Source: Rhodocyclaceae bacterium
GTDB lineage: Bacteria > Pseudomonadota > Gammaproteobacteria > Burkholderiales > Rhodocyclaceae
NCBI GenBank assembly: GCA_030681195.1
Contig: JAUXXJ010000046.1
Coordinates: 104,252-168,251 of the forward strand
DNA length: 64,000 nt
Reading direction: 5' to 3'
The notes under the pieces are model-generated. The model had not been told where the DNA came from. It saw only the letters and a program-made list of their open reading frames with translations, and did not search any database. Shown in pieces: positions 15,766-26,412 of this stretch. Position numbers and translations under genes: made by a program. How positions within the stretch are numbered: the first letter of the stretch is position 1; every line of letters starts with the position of its first letter.

Positions 15766-15771
15766 CGGTAC

Positions 15772-16677
15772 ATGTATCTCCAGCACTTCGGCGTTCGGGA
15801 ATTCCCCTTCAGCATCACGCCGGATACGAGTTACTTCTTCTCTTCTGAGGGGGCGCAGGATGCATTGAGTACCTTGCTGGTCGCTGCACGGACCGGCGAG
15901 GGCTTCATCAAAGTGACCGGTGAAGTGGGCACGGGCAAGACGCTGCTCTGCCGGAAACTGATGGCCAGTCTTGAAAAAGACTTCAAGATTGGCTACATCC
16001 CCAATCCTTATCTGGAACCGCGCACGCTGTTTCTTGAGCTTGCATCGGAACTTGGCGCTGAGTTGCCGCCAGATGCGCAACTCGATCAGCACCAGTTGCT
16101 GAAGGCGCTAACGGAACGTTTGCTTGAGATTATTCGGGAAGGCAAGCGCGTCGTCTTGTGTCTTGACGAAGTGCAGGCGATGCCGATCGAGACCTTGGAA
16201 GCGCTGCGTCTGCTGACCAATTTGGAAACCGAAAAGCGCAAGCTGCTTCAGGTCATCATTTTCGGTCAGCCGGAGCTGGAAGAGAAGCTCAATCACCCCT
16301 CGATCCGCCAGTTGAAGCAGCGCATCACTTTTGATTTTCATCTGACTTCGCTGTCGCGCGACGAACTGGATTTCTATGTGCATCATCGGCTGATGGTGGC
16401 TGGATTTCAGGGTGGGCGTTTATTTACACCGATGGCGATGTGGATGTTGCAGCGACGGACCAAACGCGTGCCACGCCTCGTCAATATCATTGCCCACAAG
16501 GCTATGCTGGCGGCTTACGGGCAGGGCAAGAAGAAGGTAAGTTTTTTTGACGTGCTGGCCGCGGCTAACGATACGGCCTCGACGCGCCAGCCGCGTTGGA
16601 TTAAGAATGTGAAGCTGGCTTTGATGATACTGATCGGCGGGGGTCTTGCCGGGATGGGGTGGGTGTGGCTGCAATGA
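15772..16677 (+). CDS. mshM: MSHA biogenesis AAA ATPase MshM (ExeA-like)
   Basis: 301 residues. The start MYLQHFGVREFPFSITPDTS is the 'FGL.E.PF...PD' signature of ExeA/MshM. Walker A is GEVGTGKT (50-57), Walker B is VVLCLDEVQ (126-134), and RLKQ-type arginines occur in RQLKQRITFDFHL. A single C-terminal membrane helix (LALMILIGGGLAGMGWVWL) anchors it. ExeA relatives help to place the secretin in the cell wall. It overlaps mshN by 4 bases. Confidence 0.85.
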   Translation: MYLQHFGVREFPFSITPDTSYFFSSEGAQDALSTLLVAARTGEGFIKVTGEVGTGKTLLCRKLMASLEKDFKIGYIPNPYLEPRTLFLELASELGAELPPDAQLDQHQLLKALTERLLEIIREGKRVVLCLDEVQAMPIETLEALRLLTNLETEKRKLLQVIIFGQPELEEKLNHPSIRQLKQRITFDFHLTSLSRDELDFYVHHRLMVAGFQGGRLFTPMAMWMLQRRTKRVPRLVNIIAHKAMLAAYGQGKKKVSFFDVLAAANDTASTRQPRWIKNVKLALMILIGGGLAGMGWVWLQ

Positions 16678-17663
16678 GTCTGATTGCCAAGATGTTGAAG
16701 GATCTGGATGAACGTGAGGCGACTGCTCAGCAGGAACGCCCGGTGTTTGCCGAAACGAGTCATCTCACCTACAAGCGAAAAAGTCGCACGAATTGGCCGC
16801 TGGTGGTGGCGGGTGTTGTGGTCGTAGCGGCGGCGGTTGCCTGGGGTCTGCAGAAATTTGGCAAACCGGCACCTGCACCCGAGCCCGTGCAACTGGCAGC
16901 AGCGCCTGTAGCGGCCCCAATTCCCCCCCAGCCCCAGGCGCCGGAACCGAAGCCGGAACCGAAGCCGGAACCAAAGCCGGTGCCGCAGGTTGAGGCAAAG
17001 CCGGTGGCCGTCCCGCCAGCGCCGACTTTCCAAGCGCCCGTTGCCAAACCAGCGGTGGAACCACCTATCGCCTCGTTCAAGGTGGTTAACCCACGGCAGA
17101 ATTCAGACAACCTCTACAAGCAGGCCATCCAGTTGGCTCAACAGGGACAGATTGCCGAGGCCATTGAGCATTTGAGACAGTCGCTGGCCGCTTACTCGGC
17201 GAATCATGCCGCCCGCCAGATGCTTGCCGGACAACTGGTCGAGAGCGGTCGTGTGGAGGAAGCGGCGGGTGTGCTCCGCGAGGGGCTCAAGTTCTCGCCG
17301 GGGAATCCCGGCTTTGCCATGTCGCTAGCCCGCCTGCAAGTAGCGCAGGGCAGCAAGGCCAATGCCTTGGCGACGATGGAGGAATGGCTTCCGCTTGTGG
17401 GTAATGATCCTGAGTACAACGGTTTCCTTGCTGCCCTGCAGCAGGATCAGGGACATTTTGACGCTGCCGTGAAGCATTATCTGGTGGCCTTGCGGCATGA
17501 CCCGGCCCGTGCAGCCTGGCTGGTGGGCATTGGTATTTCGTTGCAGGCCATCGGCAAGACCAGCGATGCGATCGAGGCGTATCAGCGCGCCCTCGATACC
17601 GGTGAACTTAAGCCGGACACGGCACGTTACGCCCAGCAACAGTTGATCAGGCTCCGCCAGTAA
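16674..17663 (+). CDS. mshN: MSHA biogenesis TPR protein MshN
   Basis: 329 residues from ATG 16674, which overlaps the mshM stop. MSLIAKMLKDLDEREATAQQ is the conserved MshN cytoplasmic start. A membrane helix (WPLVVAGVVVVAAAVAWGLQ, about 43-62) leads to a Pro/Lys/Glu-rich periplasmic linker with PKPEPKPEPKPEPKP repeats. At 112-119 the linker contains AVPPAPTF, encoded by the dispersed element. The C-terminal half is tetratricopeptide repeats (for example LYKQAIQLAQQGQIAEAIEH and AIEAYQRALDTGELKPDTAR). It probably scaffolds pilus assembly in the periplasm. Confidence 0.8.
   Translation: MSLIAKMLKDLDEREATAQQERPVFAETSHLTYKRKSRTNWPLVVAGVVVVAAAVAWGLQKFGKPAPAPEPVQLAAAPVAAPIPPQPQAPEPKPEPKPEPKPVPQVEAKPVAVPPAPTFQAPVAKPAVEPPIASFKVVNPRQNSDNLYKQAIQLAQQGQIAEAIEHLRQSLAAYSANHAARQMLAGQLVESGRVEEAAGVLREGLKFSPGNPGFAMSLARLQVAQGSKANALATMEEWLPLVGNDPEYNGFLAALQQDQGHFDAAVKHYLVALRHDPARAAWLVGIGISLQAIGKTSDAIEAYQRALDTGELKPDTARYAQQQLIRLRQ
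17007..17030 (+). repeat. Dispersed element inside mshN linker
   Basis: A perfect 20-base core followed by TTTC, read in-frame as AVPPAPTF within a proline-rich linker, where an insertion would be harmless. Confidence 0.75.
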
Positions 17664-17793
17664 CGATCTACCGCTGCGATGATTTTTCCGCTCTGATTCA
17701 TCGATCCGGGCGGAAGCGAGGGCTGTGCTGTCGCGTTAGAATACGCAGTCAGCCTCAACTTCAATTAGCCCCGAATCTCTTGCAAGGACTTTC

Positions 17794-19131
17794 ATGGAAA
17801 CGACCCAGGACACCCAAACCACTACTGATGCAGCCCCCGCTGCGGCCAATCCCCTTGAGCGCCGCCTCGATATGACGGTGTTGCATGCCGATATCGAGCG
17901 CGAGGTCGGGCAGCAGCTCAAGCGCATCGCCAAGACCGCCAAGCTGGCGGGCTTCCGTCCGGGCAAGGTGCCGATGAAGATGGTTGAGCAGATGCATGGC
18001 GGCCATGCACGTTCCGAGGCGCTGGGTGCAGCGATTGAGAAGGCTTTTGGTCAGATGGTGCGAGAGCAGAAGCTGCGGGTTGCCGGCCAGCCGCGTATCG
18101 AGCCGAAGGCGGGCAGCAATGAGCTGCAGATGGAATTCACGGCGATCTTCGAAGTCTTTCCGGAATTTACGGTTGCTGAGATTGCCGATCGTTCGATTGA
18201 AAAGTCGGTGCTGCCCGTGACCGAGGCTGAAGTCGACAAGACCATTGACGTGCTGCGCAAGCAGCGCACGACGTATGTGCCGGCCGGCCGTGCCTCCGAG
18301 ACGGGTGATCGTCTGGTGATCGACTTTACCGGCCGCAAGGATGGTGAAGAGTTTGCCGGTGGCAAGGCAACCGACTATCCCGTGTTCGTCGGCGGCGGCA
18401 TGATGTTGCCGGACTTCGAGACGGCGCTGGTTGGTGTGACGGAAGGCCAGGAAAAGATCTTCGATGTGCAGTTCCCCGACGATTACCATGCCAAGGATCT
18501 GGCCAGCAACAAGGTCCAGTTCACCGTCACCGTCAAGTCGGTCGAGCAGCCCAAGCTGCCGGAAATTGATGCCGAGTTTGCCCGTTCGCTGGGCATTGCC
18601 AATGGCGACCTCGACAAGATGCGCGGCGAAGTGCGGACCAATCTTGAGCGTGAAGTGACCAAGCGTCTGCGTGCCCGCGTCAAGGAGCAGGCGATGAACA
18701 TCCTCGTCGATGCCAATCCGATTGCCGTGCCGAGCGCGATGGTGCAGGCCGAAGCCCAGCAGATGGCCGAGAATGCCCTGCGTGACCTGAAGCAGCGCAA
18801 CCCGCAGATGGGCAATATGCCGGTCGAGGCCAGCTGGTTTACCGATCAGGCATCCCGTCGTGTCAAGCTGGGCCTGATCGTGGCCGAACTGGTGCGTGCC
18901 AAGGATCTGCATGTCAAGCCCGAGCAGGTGCGTGCTGTGGTCGATGAGTTCGCAGCTACCTTTGAAGATCCGCAGGAAGTCGTGCGCTGGTACTACAGCC
19001 AGCCCGACCGCCTCGCCGAAGCCGAAGCGCTGGCGATGGAAAACAACGTGGTCGAGTGGGTGCTGAGCAATGCCAAGGTGACCGAGACCCCGGTGGCCTT
19101 TGATGACCTGATGGGAGGTAACGCGGCATGA
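17794..19131 (+). CDS. tig: Trigger factor, ribosome-associated chaperone and prolyl isomerase
   Basis: 445 residues. The N-terminal ribosome-binding domain ends in the loop [18 protein letters not shown] (the G-F-R-x-G-x-x-P ribosome-docking signature). The FKBP-type prolyl isomerase domain occupies about 160-245 ([20 protein letters not shown]), and a helical C-terminal chaperone domain follows. An AAGGA ribosome site lies 6 bases before the ATG, and TAGAAT at 17737-17742 is a possible -10 box. It overlaps clpP by 4 bases, as in many betaproteobacteria where tig, clpP, clpX and lon form one protein quality-control block. Confidence 0.95.
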   Translation: METTQDTQTTTDAAPAAANPLERRLDMTVLHADIEREVGQQLKRIAKTAKLAGFRPGKVPMKMVEQMHGGHARSEALGAAIEKAFGQMVREQKLRVAGQPRIEPKAGSNELQMEFTAIFEVFPEFTVAEIADRSIEKSVLPVTEAEVDKTIDVLRKQRTTYVPAGRASETGDRLVIDFTGRKDGEEFAGGKATDYPVFVGGGMMLPDFETALVGVTEGQEKIFDVQFPDDYHAKDLASNKVQFTVTVKSVEQPKLPEIDAEFARSLGIANGDLDKMRGEVRTNLEREVTKRLRARVKEQAMNILVDANPIAVPSAMVQAEAQQMAENALRDLKQRNPQMGNMPVEASWFTDQASRRVKLGLIVAELVRAKDLHVKPEQVRAVVDEFAATFEDPQEVVRWYYSQPDRLAEAEALAMENNVVEWVLSNAKVTETPVAFDDLMGGNAA

Positions 19132-19775
19132 TTTTCCAGCAGGCAATGATGGAGCCACAGGCAATGCAGGAGCCGCAGGCGCTGGGCTTGGTCCCGATGG
19201 TGATCGAAACCAGCGGTCGTGGCGAGCGCGCCTACGATATCTACTCACGCCTGCTGCGCGAACGGGTGATTTTCCTGGTGGGGCCGGTCAATGACGTGAC
19301 GGCCAACCTGGTGGTGGCCCAGATGCTGTTCCTTGAATCGGAAAATCCCGATAAGGAGATTTACCTCTACATCAATTCGCCGGGTGGGGCGGTGACGGCG
19401 GGCATGGCGATCTACGACACCATGCAGTTCATCAAGCCGGATGTGTCGACGCTGTGTATCGGTCAGGCCGCCTCGATGGGCGCCTTCCTGCTGGCGGCCG
19501 GCGAAAAGGGCAAGCGTTTCTGCCTGCCCAATTCGCGCGTGATGATTCACCAGCCGCTGGGCGGTTTCCAGGGGCAGGCGTCGGACATCGAAATCCACGC
19601 CAAGGAAATCCTGTATCTTAAGCAGCGCCTGAACGAGATGCTGGCCAAGCATACCGGTCAGCCGGTCGAGCGGATTGATCGCGATACCGATCGCGACAAC
19701 TTCCTGTCGGCTGAGGGTGCGGTCGAGTACGGCATTGTCGATAAGGTGCTGACTTCGCGCGGCGAAGCGGCTTAA
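19128..19775 (+). CDS. clpP: ATP-dependent Clp protease proteolytic subunit
   Basis: 215 residues. The catalytic serine is in [12 protein letters not shown] (Ser116), the histidine in [10 protein letters not shown] (His141), and the aspartate in the [10 protein letters not shown] segment near 187-190. The [20 protein letters not shown] oxyanion/handle region is intact. The first about 20 residues ([17 protein letters not shown]...) are a methionine-rich propeptide-like extension compared with the mature start near LGLVPMVIE. It forms the tetradecameric chamber used by ClpX, encoded next. Confidence 0.95.
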   Translation: MIFQQAMMEPQAMQEPQALGLVPMVIETSGRGERAYDIYSRLLRERVIFLVGPVNDVTANLVVAQMLFLESENPDKEIYLYINSPGGAVTAGMAIYDTMQFIKPDVSTLCIGQAASMGAFLLAAGEKGKRFCLPNSRVMIHQPLGGFQGQASDIEIHAKEILYLKQRLNEMLAKHTGQPVERIDRDTDRDNFLSAEGAVEYGIVDKVLTSRGEAA

Positions 19776-19791
19776 TAAGGAGTACGCAACG

Positions 19792-21060
19792 ATGGCGGAT
19801 AAAAAGGGCACGACGGAAAAGCTGTTGTACTGTTCTTTTTGCGGCAAGAGCCAGCACGAAGTCAAGAAACTGATTGCCGGCCCATCGGTATTCATCTGCG
19901 ATGAGTGCATCGATCTTTGCAACGACATCATTCGCGATGACACGACGGGTACCGAAGAGTCCGGCAAGGCCTCGCGCGATTTGCCGATTCCCAGCGAAAT
20001 CCGCTCCGTACTCGATCAGTACGTGATTGGTCAGGAGCAGGCGAAGAAGATCCTCTCCGTTGCGGTTTATAACCATTACAAGCGTCTGCGCACGGATAAC
20101 AAGGGCAAGGACGAGGTTGAGCTGTCCAAGAGCAACATCCTGCTCGTGGGGCCGACCGGTTCCGGCAAGACCTTGCTGGCCCAGACGCTGGCACGCTTGC
20201 TCAATGTCCCCTTTGTGATTGCTGATGCCACCACGCTGACCGAAGCCGGCTATGTCGGTGAGGATGTCGAGAACATCATCGCCAAGTTGCTGCAGACGTG
20301 TGACTACGAGGCCGAAAAGGCTCAGCAGGGCATTATCTATATCGACGAGATCGACAAGATTTCACGGCGCAGTGAAAACCGTTCGATCACACGCGACGTG
20401 TCCGGTGAAGGTGTGCAGCAGGCACTGCTCAAGCTGGTCGAAGGGACGATTGCCTCCGTGCCGCCGCAGGGTGGTCGCAAGCACCCCAACCAGGACTTCA
20501 TTCAGGTCAATACCGCGCACATCCTGTTCATCTGTGGTGGTGCGTTCGACGGTCTCGACAAAATCATCCAGGATCGCTCCGAAAAGGCCAGCATCGGCTT
20601 TGGCGCGGATGTGAAGAGCAAGTCTTCCGCGAGTCTGAGCGATACGCTGGCGCAGGTCGAGCCGGATGATCTGGTCAAGTACGGCCTGATTCCTGAACTG
20701 ATCGGCCGTCTGCCGGTGGTTGCCTGTCTGACTGAGCTGGATGAGCCGGCCTTGGTGCAGATTCTGATCGAGCCGAAGAACGCGCTGATCAAGCAGTACC
20801 ATAAACTGTTTTCGATGGAGGGCGTTGAACTGGAAGTGCGGCCTTCGGCACTACAAGCCATTGCAAAAAAGGCGATCAAGCGCAAGACTGGCGCGCGTGG
20901 TCTGCGTTCGATCCTGGAGAACGTGCTGCTTGATACCATGTATGACCTGCCGGGCATGATCGGGGTGGTCAAGGTGGTCATTGACGAGAACATGATCGAA
21001 TCAGGTAGCCAGCCGATCATGATTTATGCCGACCAACCGAAGGTGTCCGGCTCCAACTGA
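19792..21060 (+). CDS. clpX: ATP-dependent Clp protease ATPase subunit ClpX
   Basis: 422 residues. The N-terminal zinc-binding domain has Cys14, Cys17, Cys36 and Cys39 (YCSFCGK...[10 protein letters not shown]). Walker A is GPTGSGKT, the pore loop [11 protein letters not shown] follows, and Walker B is [11 protein letters not shown]. The IGF loop that docks on ClpP (KASIGFGAD) is present near residue 266. AAGGAG lies 7 bases before the ATG. It unfolds tagged substrates and feeds them to ClpP. Confidence 0.96.
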   Translation: MADKKGTTEKLLYCSFCGKSQHEVKKLIAGPSVFICDECIDLCNDIIRDDTTGTEESGKASRDLPIPSEIRSVLDQYVIGQEQAKKILSVAVYNHYKRLRTDNKGKDEVELSKSNILLVGPTGSGKTLLAQTLARLLNVPFVIADATTLTEAGYVGEDVENIIAKLLQTCDYEAEKAQQGIIYIDEIDKISRRSENRSITRDVSGEGVQQALLKLVEGTIASVPPQGGRKHPNQDFIQVNTAHILFICGGAFDGLDKIIQDRSEKASIGFGADVKSKSSASLSDTLAQVEPDDLVKYGLIPELIGRLPVVACLTELDEPALVQILIEPKNALIKQYHKLFSMEGVELEVRPSALQAIAKKAIKRKTGARGLRSILENVLLDTMYDLPGMIGVVKVVIDENMIESGSQPIMIYADQPKVSGSN

Positions 21061-21083
21061 GCCGAATCAGTGAGCTAAATGGG

Positions 21084-21104
21084 GCCGCCGGCACGCTTGG
21101 CGGC
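21084..21104 (+). terminator. Hairpin after clpX
   Basis: GCCGCC (21084-21089) and GGCGGC (21099-21104) pair across 9 bases, with no strong T run after. It is a weak terminator or RNA-stabilising hairpin between clpX and lon. Confidence 0.4.
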
Positions 21105-21129
21105 TTGAATCCCTTGCACCTGGCCCAAT
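21104..21129 (+). promoter_or_regulatory. Possible sigma-32 heat-shock promoter of lon
   Basis: CTTGAA (21104-21109), a 14-base spacer, then CCCAAT (21124-21129). This fits the RpoH pattern CTTGAAA-N11-16-CCCCAT, and lon is a classic heat-shock gene. Confidence 0.45.
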
Positions 21130-21166
21130 CTGGCCAGCATCAGATAATTTATTAGAGGATACGTCC

Positions 21167-23584
21167 ATGTCAGACGATCTCGATCTTCCCCAGGAAAACA
21201 ACATACTGCCGCTCTTGCCCTTGCGTGATGTGGTGGTGTTTCCGCACATGGTCATCCCGCTGTTCGTCGGACGTCCCAAGTCGATCAAGGCGCTTGAGAC
21301 CGCGATGGAAGACGGCAAGAGCATCCTGCTGGTGGCGCAGAAATCGGCTGCCAAGGATGAGCCGGACCCCGCTGATCTCTACAGCATCGGCTGTATCGCC
21401 AACATCCTGCAAATGCTGAAGTTGCCTGATGGCACGGTCAAGGTGTTGGTCGAAGGCACACAGCGCGCCAAGATCGAGCGCGTCGAAGACCGCAAGTCGA
21501 TGTTTGTGGCCGAGATCACGCCAATCCCGATCAATGAGCGGGGCAGTCACGAAATCGAAGCGATGCGCCGGACCATCCTCGCGCAGTTCGATCAGTATGT
21601 GAAGCTGAACAAGAAGATCCCGCCAGAAATCCTGACCTCGCTGGCAGGCATCGAGGAAGCCGGGCGTCTGGCCGACACGATCGCGGCCCATCTGCCGATG
21701 AAGCTGGAGCTTAAGCAAGAGGTGCTGGAGATGTTCGGCGTCGATGACCGTCTCGACAAGCTGCTGGCCCAACTGGAAACCGAACTCGACATCCTGCAGG
21801 TTGAAAAGCGCATCCGTGGCCGCGTCAAGCGTCAGATGGAAAAGAGCCAGCGCGAGTATTACCTCAACGAGCAGGTGAAGGCGATCCAGAAGGAACTCGG
21901 TGAAGGCGAAGAGGGTGCCGACATCGAAGAGATGGAGAAGAAGATCACGGCGGCCGGCATGAGCAAGGAAGCCCTGACCAAGGCCAATGGCGAGATGAAG
22001 AAGCTCAAGCTGATGTCGCCGATGTCGGCTGAAGCGACGGTGGTGCGCAACTACATCGAGGCGCTGATCGGTCTGCCGTGGAAAAAGAAGTCACGCATCT
22101 CGAAGGATTTGTCGGCTGCCGAGAAAATTCTCGACAAGGATCATTACGGTCTGGAAAAGGTCAAGGAACGCATCGTCGAATATCTTGCCGTGCAGCAGCG
22201 CGTCGACAAGGTCAAGGCGCCGATCCTTTGCCTCGTCGGCCCTCCCGGCGTGGGCAAGACTTCGCTCGGCCAGTCGATTGCCAAGGCGACCAACCGCAAG
22301 TTCGTGCGCATGGCCCTCGGCGGCATGCGTGACGAGGCCGAGATTCGCGGCCATCGCCGTACCTACATCGGTTCTATGCCGGGCAAGATCCTGCAGAACA
22401 TGACCAAGGTGGGCGTGAAGAATCCGCTGTTCCTGCTCGATGAGGTCGACAAGCTCGGCATGGACTTCCGTGGCGATCCATCCTCGGCGCTGTTGGAAGT
22501 GCTCGATCCCGAGCAGAACCACACCTTCCAGGATCATTACATTGAGGTCGATTTCGATCTGTCGGATGTGATGTTCGTGGCAACAGCCAATTCGCTGAAT
22601 ATCCCGCCGGCCTTGCTTGATCGTCTGGAGGTGATTCGTCTGGCGGGTTACACCGAAGACGAGAAAGTCAACATCGCGCTGCGCTACCTGCTGCCCAAGC
22701 AGATGAAGAGCAATGGTGTGAAGCGCGAGGAACTGTCGGTGACGGATGAGGCAATTCGCGATATCGTCCGTTACTACACACGGGAAGCGGGCGTACGTGC
22801 CCTCGAACGCGAGATTTCCAAGATCTGCCGCAAGGTGGTCAAGGCACTGGTCATGCGCCAGCGTAAGAACAAGATCATCGTCAATGACAAGTGCCTCGAC
22901 AAATACCTCGGTGTGCGTCGCTACTCATTTGGTATGGCCGAGAAGGAAAATCAGATTGGTCAAGTGACCGGCCTCGCCTGGACCGAAGTCGGCGGCGAAC
23001 TGCTCACCGTCGAAGCAGTGACGGTGCCGGGCAAGGGCAAGACCATGACCACGGGCAAGCTCGGCGAAGTCATGCAGGAGTCGATCCAGGCTGCTTTGAC
23101 AGTCGTGCGTCGGCGTGCCAAGCAACTCGGCATTGCCGATGACTTCTATCAGAAGAACGATCTGCACATTCACTTGCCGGAAGGCGCCACGCCGAAGGAT
23201 GGCCCGTCTGCCGGTATTGCGATGTGTACCGCCATGGTCTCCGTGCTGACCGGTATTCCGGTGCGCGCCGATGTGGCGATGACGGGTGAAATCACGCTGC
23301 GCGGCGAAGTGCTGCCCATCGGTGGTCTCAAGGAAAAGCTGCTGGCGGCGGTTCGTGGTGGCATTCGTCTGGCGCTGATCCCCGAGGAAAACGTCAAAGA
23401 TCTGGCCGAGATTCCCGATACGATCAAGAACCGCATCGAAATCCTGCCTGTCAAGTGGATCGATCGCGTACTGGAGCTCGCCCTTGAGCGTATGCCCGTG
23501 CCGTTGCCCGATCCTGTGCCAACTGAAGCCGCAGCTTTACCCGCTGCTGAAAACAGCGTCAATGCGGGGCTGATCAAACACTGA
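21167..23584 (+). CDS. lon: ATP-dependent Lon protease (LonA)
   Basis: 805 residues, full length for LonA. The N-terminal substrate domain starts at [20 protein letters not shown]. The AAA+ module has Walker [10 protein letters not shown] near 357 and Walker [12 protein letters not shown]. The protease domain has the catalytic dyad: Ser in [11 protein letters not shown] (near 679) and Lys in [10 protein letters not shown] (near 721). It degrades misfolded and regulatory proteins, classically including antitoxins, which is relevant given the many TA modules nearby. It has its own upstream region with a possible heat-shock promoter. Confidence 0.96.
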   Translation: MSDDLDLPQENNILPLLPLRDVVVFPHMVIPLFVGRPKSIKALETAMEDGKSILLVAQKSAAKDEPDPADLYSIGCIANILQMLKLPDGTVKVLVEGTQRAKIERVEDRKSMFVAEITPIPINERGSHEIEAMRRTILAQFDQYVKLNKKIPPEILTSLAGIEEAGRLADTIAAHLPMKLELKQEVLEMFGVDDRLDKLLAQLETELDILQVEKRIRGRVKRQMEKSQREYYLNEQVKAIQKELGEGEEGADIEEMEKKITAAGMSKEALTKANGEMKKLKLMSPMSAEATVVRNYIEALIGLPWKKKSRISKDLSAAEKILDKDHYGLEKVKERIVEYLAVQQRVDKVKAPILCLVGPPGVGKTSLGQSIAKATNRKFVRMALGGMRDEAEIRGHRRTYIGSMPGKILQNMTKVGVKNPLFLLDEVDKLGMDFRGDPSSALLEVLDPEQNHTFQDHYIEVDFDLSDVMFVATANSLNIPPALLDRLEVIRLAGYTEDEKVNIALRYLLPKQMKSNGVKREELSVTDEAIRDIVRYYTREAGVRALEREISKICRKVVKALVMRQRKNKIIVNDKCLDKYLGVRRYSFGMAEKENQIGQVTGLAWTEVGGELLTVEAVTVPGKGKTMTTGKLGEVMQESIQAALTVVRRRAKQLGIADDFYQKNDLHIHLPEGATPKDGPSAGIAMCTAMVSVLTGIPVRADVAMTGEITLRGEVLPIGGLKEKLLAAVRGGIRLALIPEENVKDLAEIPDTIKNRIEILPVKWIDRVLELALERMPVPLPDPVPTEAAALPAAENSVNAGLIKH

Positions 23585-23625
23585 AGCCAAGGCGGTCTGC
23601 TAGAATGCGGGTCGCCTGTTCATTT

Positions 23626-23701
23626 GCGAGATTAGCTCAGTTGGTAGAGCGCCTCCCTTACAAGGAGGATGTCGGCGGTTCGAGCCCGTCATCTCGCACC
23701 A
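23626..23701 (+). tRNA. tRNA-Val (anticodon TAC)
   Basis: A 76-base cloverleaf with encoded CCA. The acceptor GCGAGAT pairs with ATCTCGC, the D arm is GCTC...GAGC, and the anticodon arm CCTCC-CTTACAA-GGAGG carries TAC at 23659-23661. The T arm GGCGG-TTCGAGC-CCGTC pairs with one G-U. TAGAAT at 23601-23606 is a plausible -10 box. It lies 42 bases after lon, the usual place for a tRNA in many betaproteobacteria. No integrase or duplicated tRNA end is seen. Confidence 0.95.
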
Positions 23702-23727
23702 GATACCGCTAGCGTCGTCCGCGTTTT

Positions 23728-24564
23728 TTATTGCTTGACGACCTTGAATACGACCCGGCGGTTTTTCGGGTCACGCGGGTCTACCCCATCCAGCAGCTTG
23801 GTCGAGCCCTTGCCGATCGATACCAGATACTTGGTATCGATGCCGGATTTTGCGGCAACATATTGCGCCACCGACTCCGCTCGTTCTTTTGAAAGCGATA
23901 GGTTATTGTCTTGCGTGCCACTTGCGTCGGTGTGCCCCTCGACGACGATGCAGTTATTCGATACGAGGCTGATCATCTTGGCAATCGAGTTGAGGGTTTC
24001 TTCCGATGAGGGTGAAATCTTGGCACTGCCAACTTCGAAATGAATCAGGTAATCAACAGATTGCATCTGAGCGTCAGCGGGTAGATTGGCGCAGTCAAGG
24101 GATGGTTTGACAGAGTCTAGATGGGATACTTTTCCTGCCTGGGATTTGAGTTTCTCGTTCAGTTCATTTACGGTGGTACGCAGTTTCTTGATTTCTTCGT
24201 TAGGGTAGTCTGCCGGATCGCTGGAACTGACAATCAGAGGTGGTGCATCTGAAAAATTCCTGGCATTCGTGTTGAGCGAAATAACGACGTACAGGGTGCA
24301 GGAGATAATCACCAGCGTCAGGAAAGCGCCGTATAGAAACAGATGTTTCTTCAGTGTGTAGAGAGAGATGTCGCTGTGAGTGCGCAAGTTGCTGAGTTCG
24401 TTTCGTAACTCTGCCTTGTCGGCAAGCAGCGGTTCAAGGCTGTTCGCCACCAGCATTTCGAGTTCCGATGTGTCTCGGCCCTTCTCTGGGGGGGCAGCTT
24501 GGGGCTCAGCGTCTGCTTTATGCTGATCGGGGTGGATATCTTCTTCTGAGAGTATTGGTGGCAT
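23728..24564 (-). CDS. OmpA-domain membrane protein
   Basis: 278 residues. The Pro/Glu-rich cytoplasmic N-terminus is followed by one membrane helix (LFLYGAFLTLVIISCTLYVV, about 75-97) and a coiled-coil linker (IKKLRTTVNELNEKLKSQ). The C-terminal OmpA/MotB peptidoglycan-binding domain (about 165-278) contains IHFEVGSAKISPSSEETLNS, then VVEGHTDASGTQDNNLSLSK and the final DPRDPKNRRVVF. The predicted role is an inner-membrane protein that grips the cell wall from the periplasm. It may be a stator-like or envelope-integrity factor; no partner gene is recognisable, so the exact function is unknown. Confidence 0.7.
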   Translation of the reverse strand: MPPILSEEDIHPDQHKADAEPQAAPPEKGRDTSELEMLVANSLEPLLADKAELRNELSNLRTHSDISLYTLKKHLFLYGAFLTLVIISCTLYVVISLNTNARNFSDAPPLIVSSSDPADYPNEEIKKLRTTVNELNEKLKSQAGKVSHLDSVKPSLDCANLPADAQMQSVDYLIHFEVGSAKISPSSEETLNSIAKMISLVSNNCIVVEGHTDASGTQDNNLSLSKERAESVAQYVAAKSGIDTKYLVSIGKGSTKLLDGVDPRDPKNRRVVFKVVKQ

Positions 24565-24654
24565 GGCAGATATGAGTTGTATGGTTGATCGAGCACTGTG
24601 ATCGTTAGCGCTCCATCATAATCGCTGACGTAGGGATGGTGCAATAATTTGCCT

Positions 24655-26397
24655 TCAGGCGATGCAATGTCGCTGTGCCTTGTCATAAGCAGCCAGCAGC
24701 CGCTGATGTGCGCCACACCCTTGAAGTGTTCCCCCCGGTGCAGCGATGCCAAAGAACCGATCGCTGCCTTCCAGCATGGCTTCTGCCTGGGCGAGGTTTT
24801 CGATACCGTACAAGGATTCCAGCGCATTGCGGCAATCGTCGAGGCGGTTGATTTCATCAAGCTGCAAGAGGGTTTCGATGCAGCGGTAGATGCGTTTGCG
24901 CTCCGCATTGATTTGCCCGAAGTGGGCGATCCAGTCGAGTCCCTCCCGCAGCGCTTCCTCATCGCCACAGGCGAGTGCCAGCAGGGTTTTCAACTCGCCG
25001 GTACGCAAGTCTTGCCATAGCGTGCCGGGATCGGCGACCAGGCCGATCAGGGCACGCACCAGTTTCTGGTCATCGACCTGGCTCTCGTTTAAAGCATCGA
25101 GCAGGTCGGCGCACGCGTCATCATCAAGCTCGGGCAGACGCAGAATGGCCGGACGCAGCGCATTGCCGACGCTGTTGTTTTCCCAGACGAGATCGTCGAG
25201 CGGATAGATTTCGGACATGCCCGGCACGAGAATGCGACACGCATAGACGCCAAGTTGGTTGAATTCGGCAATATAGACGTCGTGGCCGAGTGCGTGGATG
25301 CGCTCAACCAGCCAGTTGCAATCATGGCCAGTGGCGGTATCCGGCGTGCTGAAGTTCCAGTCGTGGAACGTAAAGTCAGGGGTGTCGCCGAGAAAATTCC
25401 AGTGCAGGATGCCGCTGGAATCGACGAAATGGATTTCGAGATTGGGCGAACTGGCCACCTCGTCGAGATCGGCGCCCGGTGGCGGGAATCCCCCAAGGGC
25501 ATCGAGGGCGCGACCTTGCAGCAGTTCGGTCAGGGCGCGTTCGAGGGCGACCTCAAAGCTGGGATGGGCACCAAAACTGGCATAGCAGCCCTGGTCTTTC
25601 GGATTCAGCAGGGTCACATTCATGACCGGGTATTCACCGTCGAGCGAAGCATCGCGGACGAGGATGCCAAAGCCGGCGGCACGCAGGCTGGCGATTCCGG
25701 CAGCGATGCGCGGATAGCGTGCGATGACGGCCTCCGGGACTTCCGGCAGGCACAGACCCTCGGCGATGATGCGGAACTTGATGTGGCGCTCGAAGATTTC
25801 CGAGAGCGCCTGGGTGCGTGCTTCAGCCGCCGTGTTGCCAGCCGACATGCCATTGCTGACATACAGGTTGCCGATGATGTTGACCGGGAACCAGACCGTG
25901 GCGCCATCTTTCTGACGCGTGTAGGGCAGGGCGCAGATGCCGCGCGCCGCGTTGCCGGAATTGAAGTCGACGAGGGTGGCGGCGTCGATCTCGCCGTCGG
26001 GGTTGTAGAAAGCTTGCAGTTCGGATGTCAGCAGTCCCTTGGGCCATGCGCCATCTTCCGGCACGGGAAACCATTGCTCGCGCGGATCATGGACGAAAGG
26101 CGCTTGGGCAATGTCCTCGCCGAGGTAGTAGTGGTTCCAGAAGTAGCGCGTGGACAGACGTTCGAAAAATTCGCCGAGCGCGCTGGCGAGGCAGGCGAGT
26201 TTTGAGGCGCCCTTCCCGTTGGTGAACATCTGCGGACATTCCTTGTCGCGCACATGCACCGACCAGACGCCATCCACCGGGTTGAGCCAGGAACGCTCCT
26301 CGACATGAAAGCCGATCTGCGCCAGTCGTTGTTGCAGGGTGGCGATCGAGGTTTCGAGCGCGGCGTCCTTGCCGGGGATGAAGGTTTCGGTGTGCAT
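24655..26397 (-). CDS. ycaO: YcaO-domain protein, E. coli YcaO type
   Basis: 580 residues, close to E. coli YcaO (586). The YcaO ATP-binding core is visible: NGKGASKLACLASALGEFFE, then SNGMSAGNTAAEARTQALSE with the conserved Glu in ALSEIFERHIKFR, and NPKDQGCYASFGAHPSFEVA-LERALTELLQGR. YcaO enzymes use ATP to activate amide backbones. The E. coli protein is linked to RimO-dependent methylthiolation of ribosomal protein S12. There is no precursor peptide or azole cluster beside it, so a housekeeping rather than natural-product role is more likely. AAGGAAAT precedes the ATG; corA lies 15 bases upstream in the same direction. Confidence 0.85.
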   Translation of the reverse strand: MHTETFIPGKDAALETSIATLQQRLAQIGFHVEERSWLNPVDGVWSVHVRDKECPQMFTNGKGASKLACLASALGEFFERLSTRYFWNHYYLGEDIAQAPFVHDPREQWFPVPEDGAWPKGLLTSELQAFYNPDGEIDAATLVDFNSGNAARGICALPYTRQKDGATVWFPVNIIGNLYVSNGMSAGNTAAEARTQALSEIFERHIKFRIIAEGLCLPEVPEAVIARYPRIAAGIASLRAAGFGILVRDASLDGEYPVMNVTLLNPKDQGCYASFGAHPSFEVALERALTELLQGRALDALGGFPPPGADLDEVASSPNLEIHFVDSSGILHWNFLGDTPDFTFHDWNFSTPDTATGHDCNWLVERIHALGHDVYIAEFNQLGVYACRILVPGMSEIYPLDDLVWENNSVGNALRPAILRLPELDDDACADLLDALNESQVDDQKLVRALIGLVADPGTLWQDLRTGELKTLLALACGDEEALREGLDWIAHFGQINAERKRIYRCIETLLQLDEINRLDDCRNALESLYGIENLAQAEAMLEGSDRFFGIAAPGGTLQGCGAHQRLLAAYDKAQRHCIA

Positions 26398-26412
26398 GAG
26401 ATTTCCTTGAAA

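Noticed and set aside
17761..19248. A 495-codon minus-strand open frame opposite tig
   Set aside because: Antisense shadow of trigger factor with histidine-rich nonsense composition.
23626..23701. Integration site at tRNA-Val
   Set aside because: No integrase and no second copy of the tRNA 3' end in the window.
24655..26397. RiPP (azole or thioamide) biosynthesis cluster suggested by YcaO
   Set aside because: The length and sequence fit the E. coli YcaO type and there is no dehydrogenase, precursor peptide or peptidase partner.
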